Shown in pieces: positions 26,817 through 36,664 of a stretch of 64,000 nucleotides of DNA (position 1 is its first letter; each line of letters starts with the position of its first letter). The notes under the pieces were generated by a model. That model did not search any database. It was not told the DNA's origin and worked only from the letters and a program-made list of their open reading frames with translations. The stretch covers positions 62,001-126,000 of the forward strand of contig JBAOIL010000011.1 of NCBI GenBank assembly GCA_037044975.1, read 5' to 3'. The position numbers and the translations under genes were made by a program. The stretch comes from JADLHS01 sp020848635. Lineage in GTDB: Bacteria > Verrucomicrobiota > Verrucomicrobiia > Limisphaerales > JADLHS01.

Positions 26817-27552
26817 AAGTGTTCTTTGGGATTGTTCGTGCCATGGCTTCCTCGCCTTGGAGGTCGGGCTGTGGCAGGCCAATCCGGTAGCAGGACCCGC
26901 CCTGAAAGCAAAGCGCAAATTCAGGCTAGGCTTGAGGCGTATCCGAAATGAATTCGCCGTAGAGCGCGCACCGAAGGTAGACAGCCAGGACATCCTCTCC
27001 TCCCATGTGGGCAAAAAAGCGTTCGAGCGGCAGGATTCCAGCATGGAGAATTTGGTGGTGACGGTGGAGGAATGAAGAAATCTTGCCGCGAGGTTCACCG
27101 AACGATTCCGGCTCGCAAGGCGGCGGGGATGTGAACGCGCGGATTGAATACCTCGGCAGTGTGGCAAAGGAGTCCCTTCAGCATCGCCTGCTTTGCCATC
27201 GCAGAACGCGTATGCCAACAGCGCCACCGCCATTCGGGAAGCGGTGCTTTTTATCGTCCCGGCACCAATGCCACCGATGGTCAATTTCCTCCATTCTCTC
27301 TTCTTGCTGGTGGGACAGGCATTGGGTGACCTTGAAGATGGGCAGGGGGGCAATTCCAACTAACGATTTGGTCAACCGTCCTGCTAGCGTTGCCCCATGC
27401 CTGTCGGCCCACTACCGATGAACCGGTTGCTGAGAACGTGGGCGGCTGATCGCACCACTCGATCGTCCGCCGGTGATCGGGTGTCCGTCCCCGGTTGGCA
27501 GCGAATGCGGTAGTTTGACGACTGTGCCCAACCAAACTTCCGACCCTGCCGG
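26817..27552. other. Long intergenic region without a supported gene
   Basis: 736 bases between two minus-strand genes. Frames on both strands are open for up to 110 codons, but they lack family motifs and sensible start contexts. Some minus-strand stretches look like old, degenerate coding sequence, but none could be named. It may hold the promoter of the fibre-like gene. Confidence 0.4.
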
Positions 27553-28929
27553 TCAAGGTGCAGGTGTGAAGATGATGGATTCGATGGCGATCTGCCCACC
27601 GGGCTTCGGCTCCGCAACCGGCTCGAAGGCCAAACCGGTGATCAACCCGCGATATTCCGGCGATGCGGCCAGAGCGAGATGGTAGCTGCGGATTTTATCC
27701 GCCGGAACCAGGTCGAAGTCGAGGCTGCGTTTGGCATCGTATCCGCCGTCCCCCAGTCGCTTCCAAAAGAGGCGGGCCTTGGTGGCCGGTCCAGCGTACG
27801 TGATCTCCATGGCCAGGGTCGGCGAGTGCTCCGCTCGCCAGCATTGCGTGGGACCTTCGAGTCGGGGTTTTTGGTTGCCGAACCGGATGTGCCAGGCACG
27901 GGCAAAGGAAGGCCTTGATCGGTGGCGCCGGTCAACGTCCAGTGCTGCCGATCCACTGCAAACCGCCAGGCCGGCGGCGCCTTGGTGGCCATCGCATTGA
28001 ACCGGTGCCGGATCGCGTCCAGCGGGCCCACCATGAAATCTGTGCGGTGTTCGTACACAATGTTGTGGTCGAAGTTCTCGCGATGGATCGGAGCAACATA
28101 AGCGGTGGAAGCATGCTTGAGATCCGCGGAGCGGCCGTCGCCGTAAATGCCCCCGTGGAACTCGCCGCCGTCGTCCTTGAAAACGCCGAGGCCCCAGTTG
28201 TTCGTGTCCACGAGCGCCGCCCACCGTTCGGTGGCGGTGAAGCGCGTCCATGGCCAGGGCGCATGCCAGTCATTGCCAACGTGGGTGAGAGCTGCCGCGG
28301 TGAAAGGCTGGTCGCCGGTGTAGGCCATGAGACGCGACAGTTGCGAAATCGTGTACACGGCGGGCAGTTCCTGGGCGCAGGGGCGATAAGTGGTCTGGTC
28401 GGCGCGCTGGTTGGTACATCGAAAGCGCATGTGGATGACGGGGCCTTCGAGCGTGGTCCACGTCTCAAAGACGCAATCGCCCGGCACGTTGTCGAGCGGC
28501 CATTGCATCGGGATGCATTTGACGTAGAGTTCGCGCCCATCGTTCCGATGTCCCACCACTTGCGACGGATGCATATGACAGTCGCCGGTCTGAATTGGAT
28601 TCCAGCCCAGTCCGGCCCATTGCGGATTGGGTTTCTTCGGCACCCACTTCGAACGGCCAGGGGCCCGAGTAATGCGACATCTGAATCTGGCGACCCAGGT
28701 CCGCGCTGTTGATGATGTTGCCGGGGTGGTCTTGGCTGGAAATAAACGTGATTGCGCCACCCAAGGCCAAATCCATTCCGATCCGCACCTGGTCGTTGGT
28801 GAGAAACGTCATCCGCGGCTCGGGCAAATTCGGTTGGGCCGCCAGCGCGTGAGCCGTCAGCAGCCAGGGCGCAAGCCCGCCCGCGAGCCAGGAATTTAAT
28901 CTCCGGTTTGGGTAGCAGGGGTATGTCAT
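27553..28929 (-). pseudogene. Secreted protein of unknown function, frame broken twice
   Basis: After a signal peptide (ending AHALAAQ) the protein reads MTFLTNDQVRIGMDLALGGAITFIS and NIINSADLGRQIQMSHYSGP. In a second frame it continues WAGLGWNPIQTGDCHMHPSQV, YVKCIPMQWPLDNVPGDCVFE and WAALVDTNNWGLGVFKDDGG. In a third frame it ends YDAKRSLDFDLVPADKIRSY...IFTPAP. Breaks lie near 28660 and near 27890. The 'GG.it.....NiINs.DlGR.iQ.S.YsGP' motif recurs in hypothetical secreted proteins of this phylum. A carbohydrate-related role is a guess. Full length would be about 459 residues. Confidence 0.65.
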
Positions 28930-29041
28930 ATCAAATTAAATTTCCAGCTCGCCGGCCCGCCGGCCATGCTATTCCTTCAAAGCTAGGCGTATAATATCGT
29001 TGCCAGCCACGCTTCGCAGCCTTTGCATTTTGCGACAATGC

Positions 29042-30358
29042 CTACTTGTCATTCCGCGTTCGGGGTTGTTGCGCCGACTGATCTGCCGGACTGATCGCGT
29101 TCGGGATTGGCAGCCAGCGGGGATGGTCCGCCCCTTTATCCTCGAAGCCCCGGGTCAGCAGGCGAGCATTCGTGCCGTCGGCCCCCATCATCCAGAGCGC
29201 CGGCGCCTCGCCGGTCGAGGCCCGGCAAAAGACGACGTGCTGGCCATCGGGCGATTCGCTCGCGCGGAAATCCCAGACGCCGGCGCCGGGTTGAGTGAGC
29301 CGTGTTACAGACTGGTCGCGCGGGCTGACCTTGCAAACTTCCGTACCACCCCGCGCCGACTCCGGTTTGTAGGCGCGGTTGAAATGATCCGTATCGGGGC
29401 GTTGCGCCTGAAACTCCCACGGGACTTTGGCCCCCGGCAGGCGGTGGGAGCAGAGCACCTGGCCATCGTGCGTCCAATACGAGCGTCTCGGAACCGCCAC
29501 TGTGGTGTCTGCGGGCTGCCGTAAGTTGCGCCGAACCATACCGCCTGTCCTTGCGTCAGCCGGCGTGCCTCCGAACCATCCGGCCGACACAGATAAATGT
29601 CCGCCCAGTCATGGCCGGGATCCTTGACGGTGCCAGCAGTCGTGAAAAAAGAGCCAGGCGCCATCGGAGGCCCACTTGGGGCCGAAATACAAATGCTCGG
29701 GATCGGCGACCACCTGCACGCGATTGCGTCCGTCGACATCGCTCACCCAGACCTGGTAACCCGACGAGGTGGCGAGATGAAACGCCACGCGCCGGCCGTC
29801 CGGACTCACGCTCAGTCCGTACGGAAATCCATCCCCTTCGTGCGTGAACTCCTGCGCGTCCGAGCCGTCAAGGTTCATGCTGAAAATCTGCGCCCCATCC
29901 CGGCGCACGACCTGCATCAGCAGCCGGTGGTCATTGATCAGCGGTCCCCCGCCATAAAACGGCGCCAGCCGGTTGCGATTGGCCACCTCGGTTAGCGTAC
30001 CCTGATCCAGATCATGGATCCAGATGTGCGTGGGCGTCTGGTGATAATACTCTGCAAACGGTTTTCCGGGGCCGTCGCGCCGCGCTTCCATGCTCAGGAA
30101 GAGCACGCGCCGCCCATCACCCAGGAAAGCAAACGGCTGCCAGGTGACCTGTTCCGGGATCTGGAAATCAAAATATCGCAAGCCGCTGCCGTCGGAATTC
30201 ATCATCGCGGTCCGGCCCTGCGAGGTGAAGAAGAAGCGCGCCAGGGGGCGGTTGCCATCGCGAGGCCTTGGATCTGTGCGGCGAGCGGAACAGCTCAGAG
30301 CCAGCGGCGCGAGCGCGGCCAGCGTGAGGAAACGGCGACGGTTTAATTCTGCGATCAT
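29042..30358 (-). pseudogene. TolB/oligogalacturonate-lyase-like beta-propeller protein, frame broken twice
   Basis: The N-terminus RRRFLTLAALAPLALSCSA looks like a twin-arginine or lipoprotein signal. Propeller repeats follow: ARFFFTSQGRTAMMNSDGSG, IFSMNLDGSDAQEFTHEGDG, LSVSPDGRRVAFHLATSSGY, IYLCRPDGSEARRLTQGQAV and MMGADGTNARLLTRGF. These PD40/TolB-type blades, with H and W residues as in oligogalacturonate lyase relatives, make a six- or seven-blade propeller likely. The frame changes near 29640 and near 29515. The native protein would be about 438 residues and periplasmic. Substrate not known. Confidence 0.7.
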
Positions 30359-30644
30359 GTGATCTTGAGGACGAGCTTAGCGACCGGGGCCGTTGGAGTC
30401 CACCTCCGCCATCGGTCCGCCCGCACAACCGCTCGGCTTTGTTGAATCATTCCGGCCGGGCAACCCGCGCACGCGTCGGATGACGGTTTGGACACATCGG
30501 TTCGCGAAGCCAAGGCAACCAAGGTGACTCAGCCAGCGTGAGCTGGTATCGCAGCCGCAATGCGGTAACGGGGACCCGCACCCCAAGGCCGCCGATATTC
30601 TGCGATTGACCGCTGCCGGACACCGACTGATTCTGAGCGTCCGA

Positions 30645-31436
30645 ATGAAAAGCGGCGATGAGCGTCGGGGGCCGGGTTTCACATTAATCGAGTTGCTGGT
30701 GGTCATTGCGATTATTGCAATCCTTGCCGCCATGCTGTTGCCGTCACTGTCCCGGGCCAAGCTGGCAGCGCAAGCCAGCGGCTGTGCCAATAACCTCAAA
30801 CAGTTGCAGGTGGCGTGGATATTGTATGCGGACGATAACACGGGCTTGCTGGTCAACAATTCGAGCACCGCTGATACGCGGAATTACCGGCAAAGCTGGG
30901 TCAATAACATCCAGGACTGGGGCACGAGCGAAGAGAATATTGATCGCTTTTATATCCTCAGTGGCAAGCTGGCCGGTTACGTGGCGAACAACGTGGCTGT
31001 CTACAAGTGCCCCGCAGACCCATCGGTGGCTGGGAACGGACCACGGCTCCGGAGCATCTCCTTGAATGCGATGATGGGCGACCCCCTGATTAATCCCAAT
31101 CGGTTCAACCCCGAGTGGACTCAGTTTTTGAAGGCCGGGCAGGTGCCGCGGCCTGCGAGTTTTTTCACGTTCCTCGAGGAACACCCGGATACGATCAACG
31201 ATGGCTACTTCATGAACGTCTGGAATGACCTCAAATGGGGCAATCTGCCCGCTTCCTACCACAATGGCGCGGCGAATATCGCCTGGGCGGACGGCCATAT
31301 CGAGCGCCACCGTTGGTTGCCCAACACCGTCCGCCCCGCCGTGCAGGGCGGGGCCGGCGGCGGGTTCATCCCGGTGCCTGACACCGATTATCTCTGGCTC
31401 CGGGAACGGACGAGCATCAAAATTCAATCCCCCTAG
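30645..31436 (+). CDS. Prepilin-type N-terminal cleavage/methylation domain protein (H-X9-DG)
   Basis: 263 residues. The leader MKSGDERRGPG is followed by FTLIELLVVIAIIAILAAMLLP and SRAKLAAQASGCANNLKQLQ. The H-X9-DG element is YHNGAANIAWADGHIERH. It is intact and encoded divergently from the propeller protein. The ATG at 30645 gives a standard short leader and is preferred over a GTG or TTG upstream. Expected to be membrane anchored by one helix and exposed to the periplasm or surface. Confidence 0.9.
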   Translation: MKSGDERRGPGFTLIELLVVIAIIAILAAMLLPSLSRAKLAAQASGCANNLKQLQVAWILYADDNTGLLVNNSSTADTRNYRQSWVNNIQDWGTSEENIDRFYILSGKLAGYVANNVAVYKCPADPSVAGNGPRLRSISLNAMMGDPLINPNRFNPEWTQFLKAGQVPRPASFFTFLEEHPDTINDGYFMNVWNDLKWGNLPASYHNGAANIAWADGHIERHRWLPNTVRPAVQGGAGGGFIPVPDTDYLWLRERTSIKIQSP

Positions 31437-31564
31437 TTCGCCCGCCGTCACCGCCGACCCAACCCGCTCCTCGCGGTGTGACTTCTGGGGAGATCAGGCA
31501 TGACCGCCAGCGACGCTGGCTTGACGAACGCATCCGCGGCGGGAGATCGTGCTCCCCGTTGATT

Positions 31565-32947
31565 ATGAATTTTACGGCGGCAGTCCAACGGCAACGCACC
31601 TTCTTTGAGTCGGGGGCGACGCGGTCCCTGGAATTCCGCCGCGCCCAATTGCGGAAGTTGCAGGCCGCGCTGGTCACGCGGGAGTCCGCTTTGATCGCGG
31701 CGCTGCACGCTGACTTACGGAAATCCCCGACCGAAGCCTACGCCACGGAAATCGGGCTGCTGCAGAGCGAAATCCGCCATGCCCTCCGGCACCTGCCCGC
31801 GTGGCTCCAGCCGCGCCGCCGCCGCGCTCCGTTGGTGGCCTGGCCCGCGGCCGGCTTCATCCAGCCGGAGCCCTACGGCGTGGCCCTTATCATCGGTCCA
31901 TGGAACTACCCGCTCCAACTCCTGTTGGCGCCGCTCGTCGGCGCGATGGCGGCCGGGAACTGCGCCGTGCTCAAACCGTCCGAGTTTGCGCCGCACACCG
32001 CGGCCGCCATCGGCGAACTTATGGGCGCGACCTTTGCCCCGGAATATCTCGCGTTGATTCCCGGCGAACGCGAGGTCGCGGAGGGACTGCTGGGGGAGAA
32101 ATTTGACGCCATCTTCTTCACCGGCAGCACCGCAGTCGGTCGCTCGGTGATGGCCGCCGCCGCCCGGCACCTCGCGCCGGTCACGCTTGAGCTCGGCGGA
32201 AAATCCCCCTGCATTGTCTGTGCCGACGCGCCGCTGGCGACCACCGCGCGCCGCCTTGTCTGGGGCAAATTCATGAATGCCGGTCAGACCTGCGTGGCCC
32301 CGGACTTTGTGATCGTTGACCGCCAAGTCCGCGATCGGTTGGTGGCGGCCATGCAGCAGGCGCTGCAGGAGTTCTACGGCGATGACCCGCGGCAGAGCCC
32401 GGACTACGGTCGCATTATCAACCGCCAGCACTTTGATCGGCTCACTGGTTACCTTCGCAGTGGCCAGGTGCGGCACGGCGGGCAGCATGACGCCGGCGAC
32501 CTCTACATCGCGCCGACGATCCTGACCGATGCGCCACCGGACGCCCCGGTGATGCAGGAGGAGATTTTCGGTCCGATCCTGCCGGTGATCGCATTCGACA
32601 AACTCGAAGACGCCTTGGAACTGCTTCGGGACCGACCGGCCCCCTTGGCGTTGTATCTGTTCAGCCGCGACCGGACGACGCAGGAACGTGTGCTCGCCGC
32701 GACGCGCTCGGGCGGAGTCTGCATCAACGACACGGTCACCCATATGGTGGGCAAAGACCTTCCGTTTGGCGGTTTGGGTGACAGTGGCCTTGGGGCGTAT
32801 CACGGCAAGGCGAGCTTCGACTGTTTCACCCACCACCGTTCCGTGTTGCGCCGTTCGTTTGCCTTCGATCCGAAACTGCGATATCCGCCCCCGCGCGTCA
32901 CGCTCGGGACACTGAAGCGTGCGCTCCGGTTTTTGCTCGGCGGTTGA
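31565..32947 (+). CDS. NAD(P)-dependent aldehyde dehydrogenase (class 3-like)
   Basis: 460 residues, the usual length for the short class 3 ALDHs that lack the longer N-terminus. It has GVALIIGPWNYPLQLLL, the cofactor loop FFTGSTAVGRSVM, catalytic Glu 209 (LELGGKSP) and nucleophile Cys 243 (NAGQTCVAPD), then EEIFGPILPV and LPFGGLGDSGLGAYHGKASF. It oxidises medium or long chain, or aromatic, aldehydes to acids; the exact substrate cannot be read from sequence. The ATG at 31565 was chosen over an upstream ATG because homology begins there. The next gene, a lysoplasmalogenase, could supply fatty aldehydes, which makes a functional pairing plausible. Confidence 0.9.
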   Translation: MNFTAAVQRQRTFFESGATRSLEFRRAQLRKLQAALVTRESALIAALHADLRKSPTEAYATEIGLLQSEIRHALRHLPAWLQPRRRRAPLVAWPAAGFIQPEPYGVALIIGPWNYPLQLLLAPLVGAMAAGNCAVLKPSEFAPHTAAAIGELMGATFAPEYLALIPGEREVAEGLLGEKFDAIFFTGSTAVGRSVMAAAARHLAPVTLELGGKSPCIVCADAPLATTARRLVWGKFMNAGQTCVAPDFVIVDRQVRDRLVAAMQQALQEFYGDDPRQSPDYGRIINRQHFDRLTGYLRSGQVRHGGQHDAGDLYIAPTILTDAPPDAPVMQEEIFGPILPVIAFDKLEDALELLRDRPAPLALYLFSRDRTTQERVLAATRSGGVCINDTVTHMVGKDLPFGGLGDSGLGAYHGKASFDCFTHHRSVLRRSFAFDPKLRYPPPRVTLGTLKRALRFLLGG

Positions 32948-33102
32948 GCCGGCGCGGTGCGGAGTCGCTGGGGCGCCGGCAACTTTTGCGCAATTGCCGA
33001 TGCCGCGCGGCAAGGGGCTGCGCGCAACGTCTGGGGTAGGTCTGTTGAAACCTGTACCCCTCCCTCGACACGGCCCCGTCGCGGCATGCATACTCTAACC
33101 CC

Positions 33103-33798
33103 GTGCGATGGCTTGCGTTTCTGCTGGTGCCCGCCCTGTTCGCCGGTCTGGCCCTGTCAACCGGAGCGTTGCCCTTCAAGCTTGGCGTTCCGGGGCTCTG
33201 TGCGCTGCTCTTGCTGGGGATGCTTCCGCGTAGTCCCGAGGGTCGGCGCCGGGAGCTTTGGTCAGTCATCGCCGCTTTCGGCATGTCCATGGTTGGGGAC
33301 TATTTCCTGTCGAGCCGGAGGGGGCATGTGCATTATTTCGAGGTCGGGATTGCGGCCTTTTTCGTCGCGCATCTTGGCTACCTGCGCTACTCCCTGCTCA
33401 ACGGCAGGCTCCATCGGCTTGCGCTGGTAGTTTTGACGGTCGTGTTTCTCCCTTACTTCGCGCTGGCGCTGGCGCCAGCCATTCACGGGGGAGCGCTATG
33501 GGTGGCGGTACTGTTGTATCTTCTGATTTCATGCATTGGGCTGGCCGCCGCGGTGGGTCTCAAGTCGCCGGCGGGGGCCAAGGGCTTTTACGTGGCCGGC
33601 ATCGGGCTCGTGGTCGCCTCCGACACGATCATCTCGTTCAACGAGTTTTTGCATTGGCGCGCGCTCAACGGCTGGATTCTGCCCACCTACTATCTGGCCC
33701 AGCTCGCCATCACGACTTCGATCCTGCTCCGGTCCGACCCGCGACCGGATTCCCGAACCTCCCCGGAATCGCGGAGCGTGAGCCAGTCACCCGGCTGA
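33103..33798 (+). CDS. Lysoplasmalogenase, YhhN/TMEM86 family
   Basis: 231 residues with about eight hydrophobic helices. Family motifs include GMSMVGDYFLSS, VAHLGYLRY and VVASDTIISFNEF, with the conserved Asp residues of the YhhN family in helices 2 and 6. Known members hydrolyse the vinyl-ether bond of lysoplasmalogens to release a fatty aldehyde. The gene starts with GTG and lies 155 bases after the aldehyde dehydrogenase on the same strand. Together they could form a short plasmalogen or ether-lipid salvage step, which is an inference from context. Confidence 0.85.
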   Translation: MRWLAFLLVPALFAGLALSTGALPFKLGVPGLCALLLLGMLPRSPEGRRRELWSVIAAFGMSMVGDYFLSSRRGHVHYFEVGIAAFFVAHLGYLRYSLLNGRLHRLALVVLTVVFLPYFALALAPAIHGGALWVAVLLYLLISCIGLAAAVGLKSPAGAKGFYVAGIGLVVASDTIISFNEFLHWRALNGWILPTYYLAQLAITTSILLRSDPRPDSRTSPESRSVSQSPG

Positions 33799-34079
33799 CG
33801 GAGCTGGAAGCTGGGGCAGGGCAGGGTGGGGCGTTCAGATGCCTTGCGAGCTATCGCGATGGCCTGGGATTGCCGTGGGTGCTGCCCGGCAAAGAGCGGT
33901 CTCAGCCATCCATCAACCGGTTAGGCCAACGCAGTCAACCCGCCATCTTCGGATCGCCAACGGATCGCCACACAATGCCCGGGCAGAAGTCACCGAACTC
34001 CCCGGCCCGGTCATTCCTGATTGGCCAACCCGCGAAAAGCGACGGGGCTAGATTCGAGGCTCTGGAGTCCGGTCCGCCG

Positions 34080-34835
34080 TTAGTGCGGATGACGGTGAAA
34101 CAGGATGTGCGGTTTCTCCAACCCATGGGCGAGCATCAACGGTTCATCGCTGAGCACCGTTCGCGCAGGCCCATCGGCCACCACGGCGCCACCATCCAAC
34201 ACGATGGCTCGGGGGCAGAGTTCGACCACCATTTCCAAATCGTGCGTGGCGATCAGCTTGGTGGCGGGGATTTGCCGGAGCAGCGCCTTGAATTCCCGCC
34301 GGCCGCGCGGGTCGAGGTCACTGGTGGGTTCATCGAACACCAGAATGCTTGGTTCGCAGGCCAGCACGCCGGCGAGGCAGACGCGGCGCTTCTCGCCGTG
34401 ACTTAGGTGATGCGTGGCCCGCTGGCCAAAATCCGGCAGGCCCACCTGCCGCAACGCCTGCTGGACGCGGTTTTTCACTTCGGCTTCGGCCAGGCCCAGC
34501 TGCTGCGGGCCGAACGCCACGTCCTCGGCAACGGTCGGGCAGAACAGCTGATCATCCGGGTCCTGAAACACGAGGCCCACCTGTCGGCGGATGGCCTCGA
34601 GGTTTTGGCGGGTGATGGTTGCGCCGTGGATCCGCACCGCTTCGCCCGCGCCTGCTTCGTCGGGAAGAATCCCATTGAGGTGCAGGAGCAACGTGGATTT
34701 GCCCGAGCCATTGGGGCCAAGCAAACCGACACACTCGCCGGGCTCGATGCGAAAACTCACCCCGCGCAGCGCGTCCGGTCCGTCGTGATAACGGTAGCGG
34801 AGATTCCGAACTTCAATGGCGGGGGACGGGCTCAT
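34080..34835 (-). CDS. cbiO: Cobalt/nickel ECF-type importer ATPase CbiO
   Basis: 251 residues. Walker A is GPNGSGKST, the Q-loop is GLVFQDPDDQLFCPTV (the DPDDQ form typical of ECF ATPases), the signature is LSHGEKRRV, Walker B is SILVFDEPTSDLDP and the H-loop is IATHDLE. The C-terminus is His-rich (HILFHRHPH). It energises the CbiM/CbiQ membrane components encoded upstream on the same strand. The 135-base gap to cbiQ holds no gene. Confidence 0.9.
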   Translation of the reverse strand: MSPSPAIEVRNLRYRYHDGPDALRGVSFRIEPGECVGLLGPNGSGKSTLLLHLNGILPDEAGAGEAVRIHGATITRQNLEAIRRQVGLVFQDPDDQLFCPTVAEDVAFGPQQLGLAEAEVKNRVQQALRQVGLPDFGQRATHHLSHGEKRRVCLAGVLACEPSILVFDEPTSDLDPRGRREFKALLRQIPATKLIATHDLEMVVELCPRAIVLDGGAVVADGPARTVLSDEPLMLAHGLEKPHILFHRHPH

Positions 34836-34970
34836 GCTTGGCAGAGTCGCTCCGCACCGCGCCGTAAGATTTTCGCCAAGTCCTCAAATTGCCAAAGCCC
34901 GACCCAGCGCCAGCCTGGTGGCGGGGCTGCGGTTGGACGTGGGCCGTTCGGCGTCGAATCGCTCCATGCT

Positions 34971-35590
34971 TTATCCTTTCAACCCCCGGGCGCACATGGC
35001 GGCATAGATGCGCTCGGCGCGTTCCGAAGCCCGGATAAAAAGCTGCCCGGCCACCGTCGCCAGCACGGGCCATTGCCAACGCCGCCGTGCCGTGAACGTG
35101 CGGCTGGCGCGGGCGCGGCTCATGCGCTCGGCTTCCTCCGACAGCACGAAGAGATAGCGGTGCATCAGGGCAATCGTGGTAATGAGCAAGGCCGGCACGT
35201 GAACTTCGCCGCAACACGCGCAGGACTTCGCCAAACGGCGTGGTGTTCGACACCAGGATGACGGTGAGCAGACAGAGAACGCTTCGCGCCACCAGCCATG
35301 GCCAGTGCGCCCGATACGCCGGTTGGAAGGCATTGACGAGCGTTACGCCCAGCACAAACGGTGACAGCAGCAGGAGGCGCTTGAGCAGAAATAGCGGTGC
35401 AAATCCGGCTGATCACCGTCACCATTGCAAGCAGCCCGGCCAAGCAGAAAAACCACGCCATCGCTGCGGGCGGCAGTAGAACGGTGAGCGTGATGAGCAC
35501 CAAGCCCACCCCGAGTTTAAGTTCAGCGGGCAGACGACAAATGAGGCTGTTCGGCCTGGCGTGGCGCGGTTCGAGGAGGTGGAGTTTCAT
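34971..35590 (-). pseudogene. cbiQ: ECF transporter T component CbiQ, frame broken twice
   Basis: Starting at MKLHLLEPRHARPNSLICRL, the protein has LKLGVGLVLITLTVLLPP, then in other frames FVLGVTLVNAFQPAYRAHWP and ALLITTIALMHRYLFVLSEEAERMSRARASR, ending AERIYAAMCARGLKG. The 'E.eRM..AR.sR' and 'A.R.Y.AM.aRG' segments are the two coupling motifs of T components that contact the ATPases. Frame changes near 35395 and near 35200 interrupt it without other damage, so assembly indels are likely. It connects CbiM to CbiO. Confidence 0.8.
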
Positions 35591-36554
35591 GGATTGGGGG
35601 GTGCGGCGGACACCGCAGCGGTGGGCATTCGGGACCAGGACGCGCCCCAGCAATAGCGCCAGCGCAAAGACAATCAAACAACCCGCCGCGCCCGCCAGCG
35701 CCGTCGCCAGCACGGCGGAATGAATCCCGGGCACCGCGTAGTCCGGGGCCAGGGCTGGCAGCGCCGGGGTGACGGCGGGCGCGGGCGCGAAACCGAGTTT
35801 CGCCGCCACCGACTCCAGCCCGTCGGGCCAGGGACAGGCAAACGGCGCCACGAAGACCGCCAGCCCCACGGAGACCAGCAGGCCGTAGCGGACTAACTCG
35901 CCCCAGGGTCTTCCGCCCGCCCGGCCGCCGGGTTGCATCAGTTCCGGGCGGGTGCGCTGAATCGCGGCAAAGAACCAGCGCGCTGATCACGCCTTCTCCC
36001 AGGCCGATGAGCAGGTGAACGCCGGTCATCGCGGTGAAGGCGGATTTCCAATCCACCTTGCCCGACCACGCGAGTTGCCCGGCGCAGGCCGTTGCCGCCA
36101 GCACGGTGGAGAACCACCCGGCGAAGGCCACGGCGGTGATTTGTCCACGGAGACCAGGCAGCAAGGCGAAAAGCGCCCGATACACCAGCCACCCGCCGCC
36201 GGCACCCAGCACCGCCATGTTGAAGATGTTGGCCCCGAGGGACAGGACGCCCCCGTCCTGAAAAAGAAAACACTGAACGACCAGCACCGCGGTCACGACC
36301 ACGACCGCCGCGCTCGGTCCGAGCATCGCCGCCACAAGCACACCACCTATCAGATGGCCCGAGGTGCCGGCCACGACCGGGAAATTCAACATCTGCGCGG
36401 CGAACAGGAACGCCGCCGCGAGGCCGAGCAGGGGAATCTGCCGGGGCGGCAACTTTTGCCGAACCTGGCGGAGGGCCAGCGCAACACTGCCCGCCGCGAG
36501 CGCGCCGGTGGTTGCCGCTGTCTTACCGTCAATAAATCCATCGGGTATGTGCAT
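35591..36554 (-). pseudogene. cbiM: Cobalt/nickel substrate-binding component CbiM with C-terminal PDGLE (CbiN-like) domain, frame broken once
   Basis: The start MHIPDGFID is the invariant CbiM N-terminus whose His coordinates the metal. The body has seven or so helices (SGHLIGGVLVAAMLGPSAAV, DGGVLSLGANIFNMAVLGAG, LLIGLGEGVISALVL). After a frame change near 35970 the C-terminus continues with a helix and WPDGLESVAAKLGF, the PDGLE domain that replaces CbiN. The last frame then runs without a stop into cbiQ, so the exact end is uncertain. Ni2+ or Co2+ is the expected substrate, and the choice between them is not visible. Confidence 0.8.
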
Positions 36555-36635
36555 GTTGCGATCCACTGGTTGCCCGGACGGCGATCCCTTTGGCCTTCGA
36601 TACGAACGTGGTCCTTCGTCGGCCTCGGGAACGCA

Positions 36636-36664
36636 GTAATACCAAGAAACAGTTTTGTAATACC
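36636..36664. promoter_or_regulatory. Direct repeat GTAATACC-N13-GTAATACC upstream of cbiM
   Basis: Two identical 8-base units start exactly 21 bases apart, two turns of the helix, about 80 bases upstream of the cbiM start. This is a common arrangement for a dimeric or tandem-bound repressor. The half-site resembles that of NikR-type sites in sequence (GTA-TA-C), but NikR sites are inverted, so the regulator is not identified. Confidence 0.4.

Noticed and set aside
26817..27359. N-terminal extension of the fibre-like gene
   Set aside because: The frame is open, but the signal peptide begins at 26816, and the extension has no protein-like pattern.
31715..33091. 459-codon minus-strand frame
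   Set aside because: It is antisense to a complete aldehyde dehydrogenase with catalytic Glu and Cys. Its composition (Arg/Gly/Ala-rich) is typical of a shadow frame.
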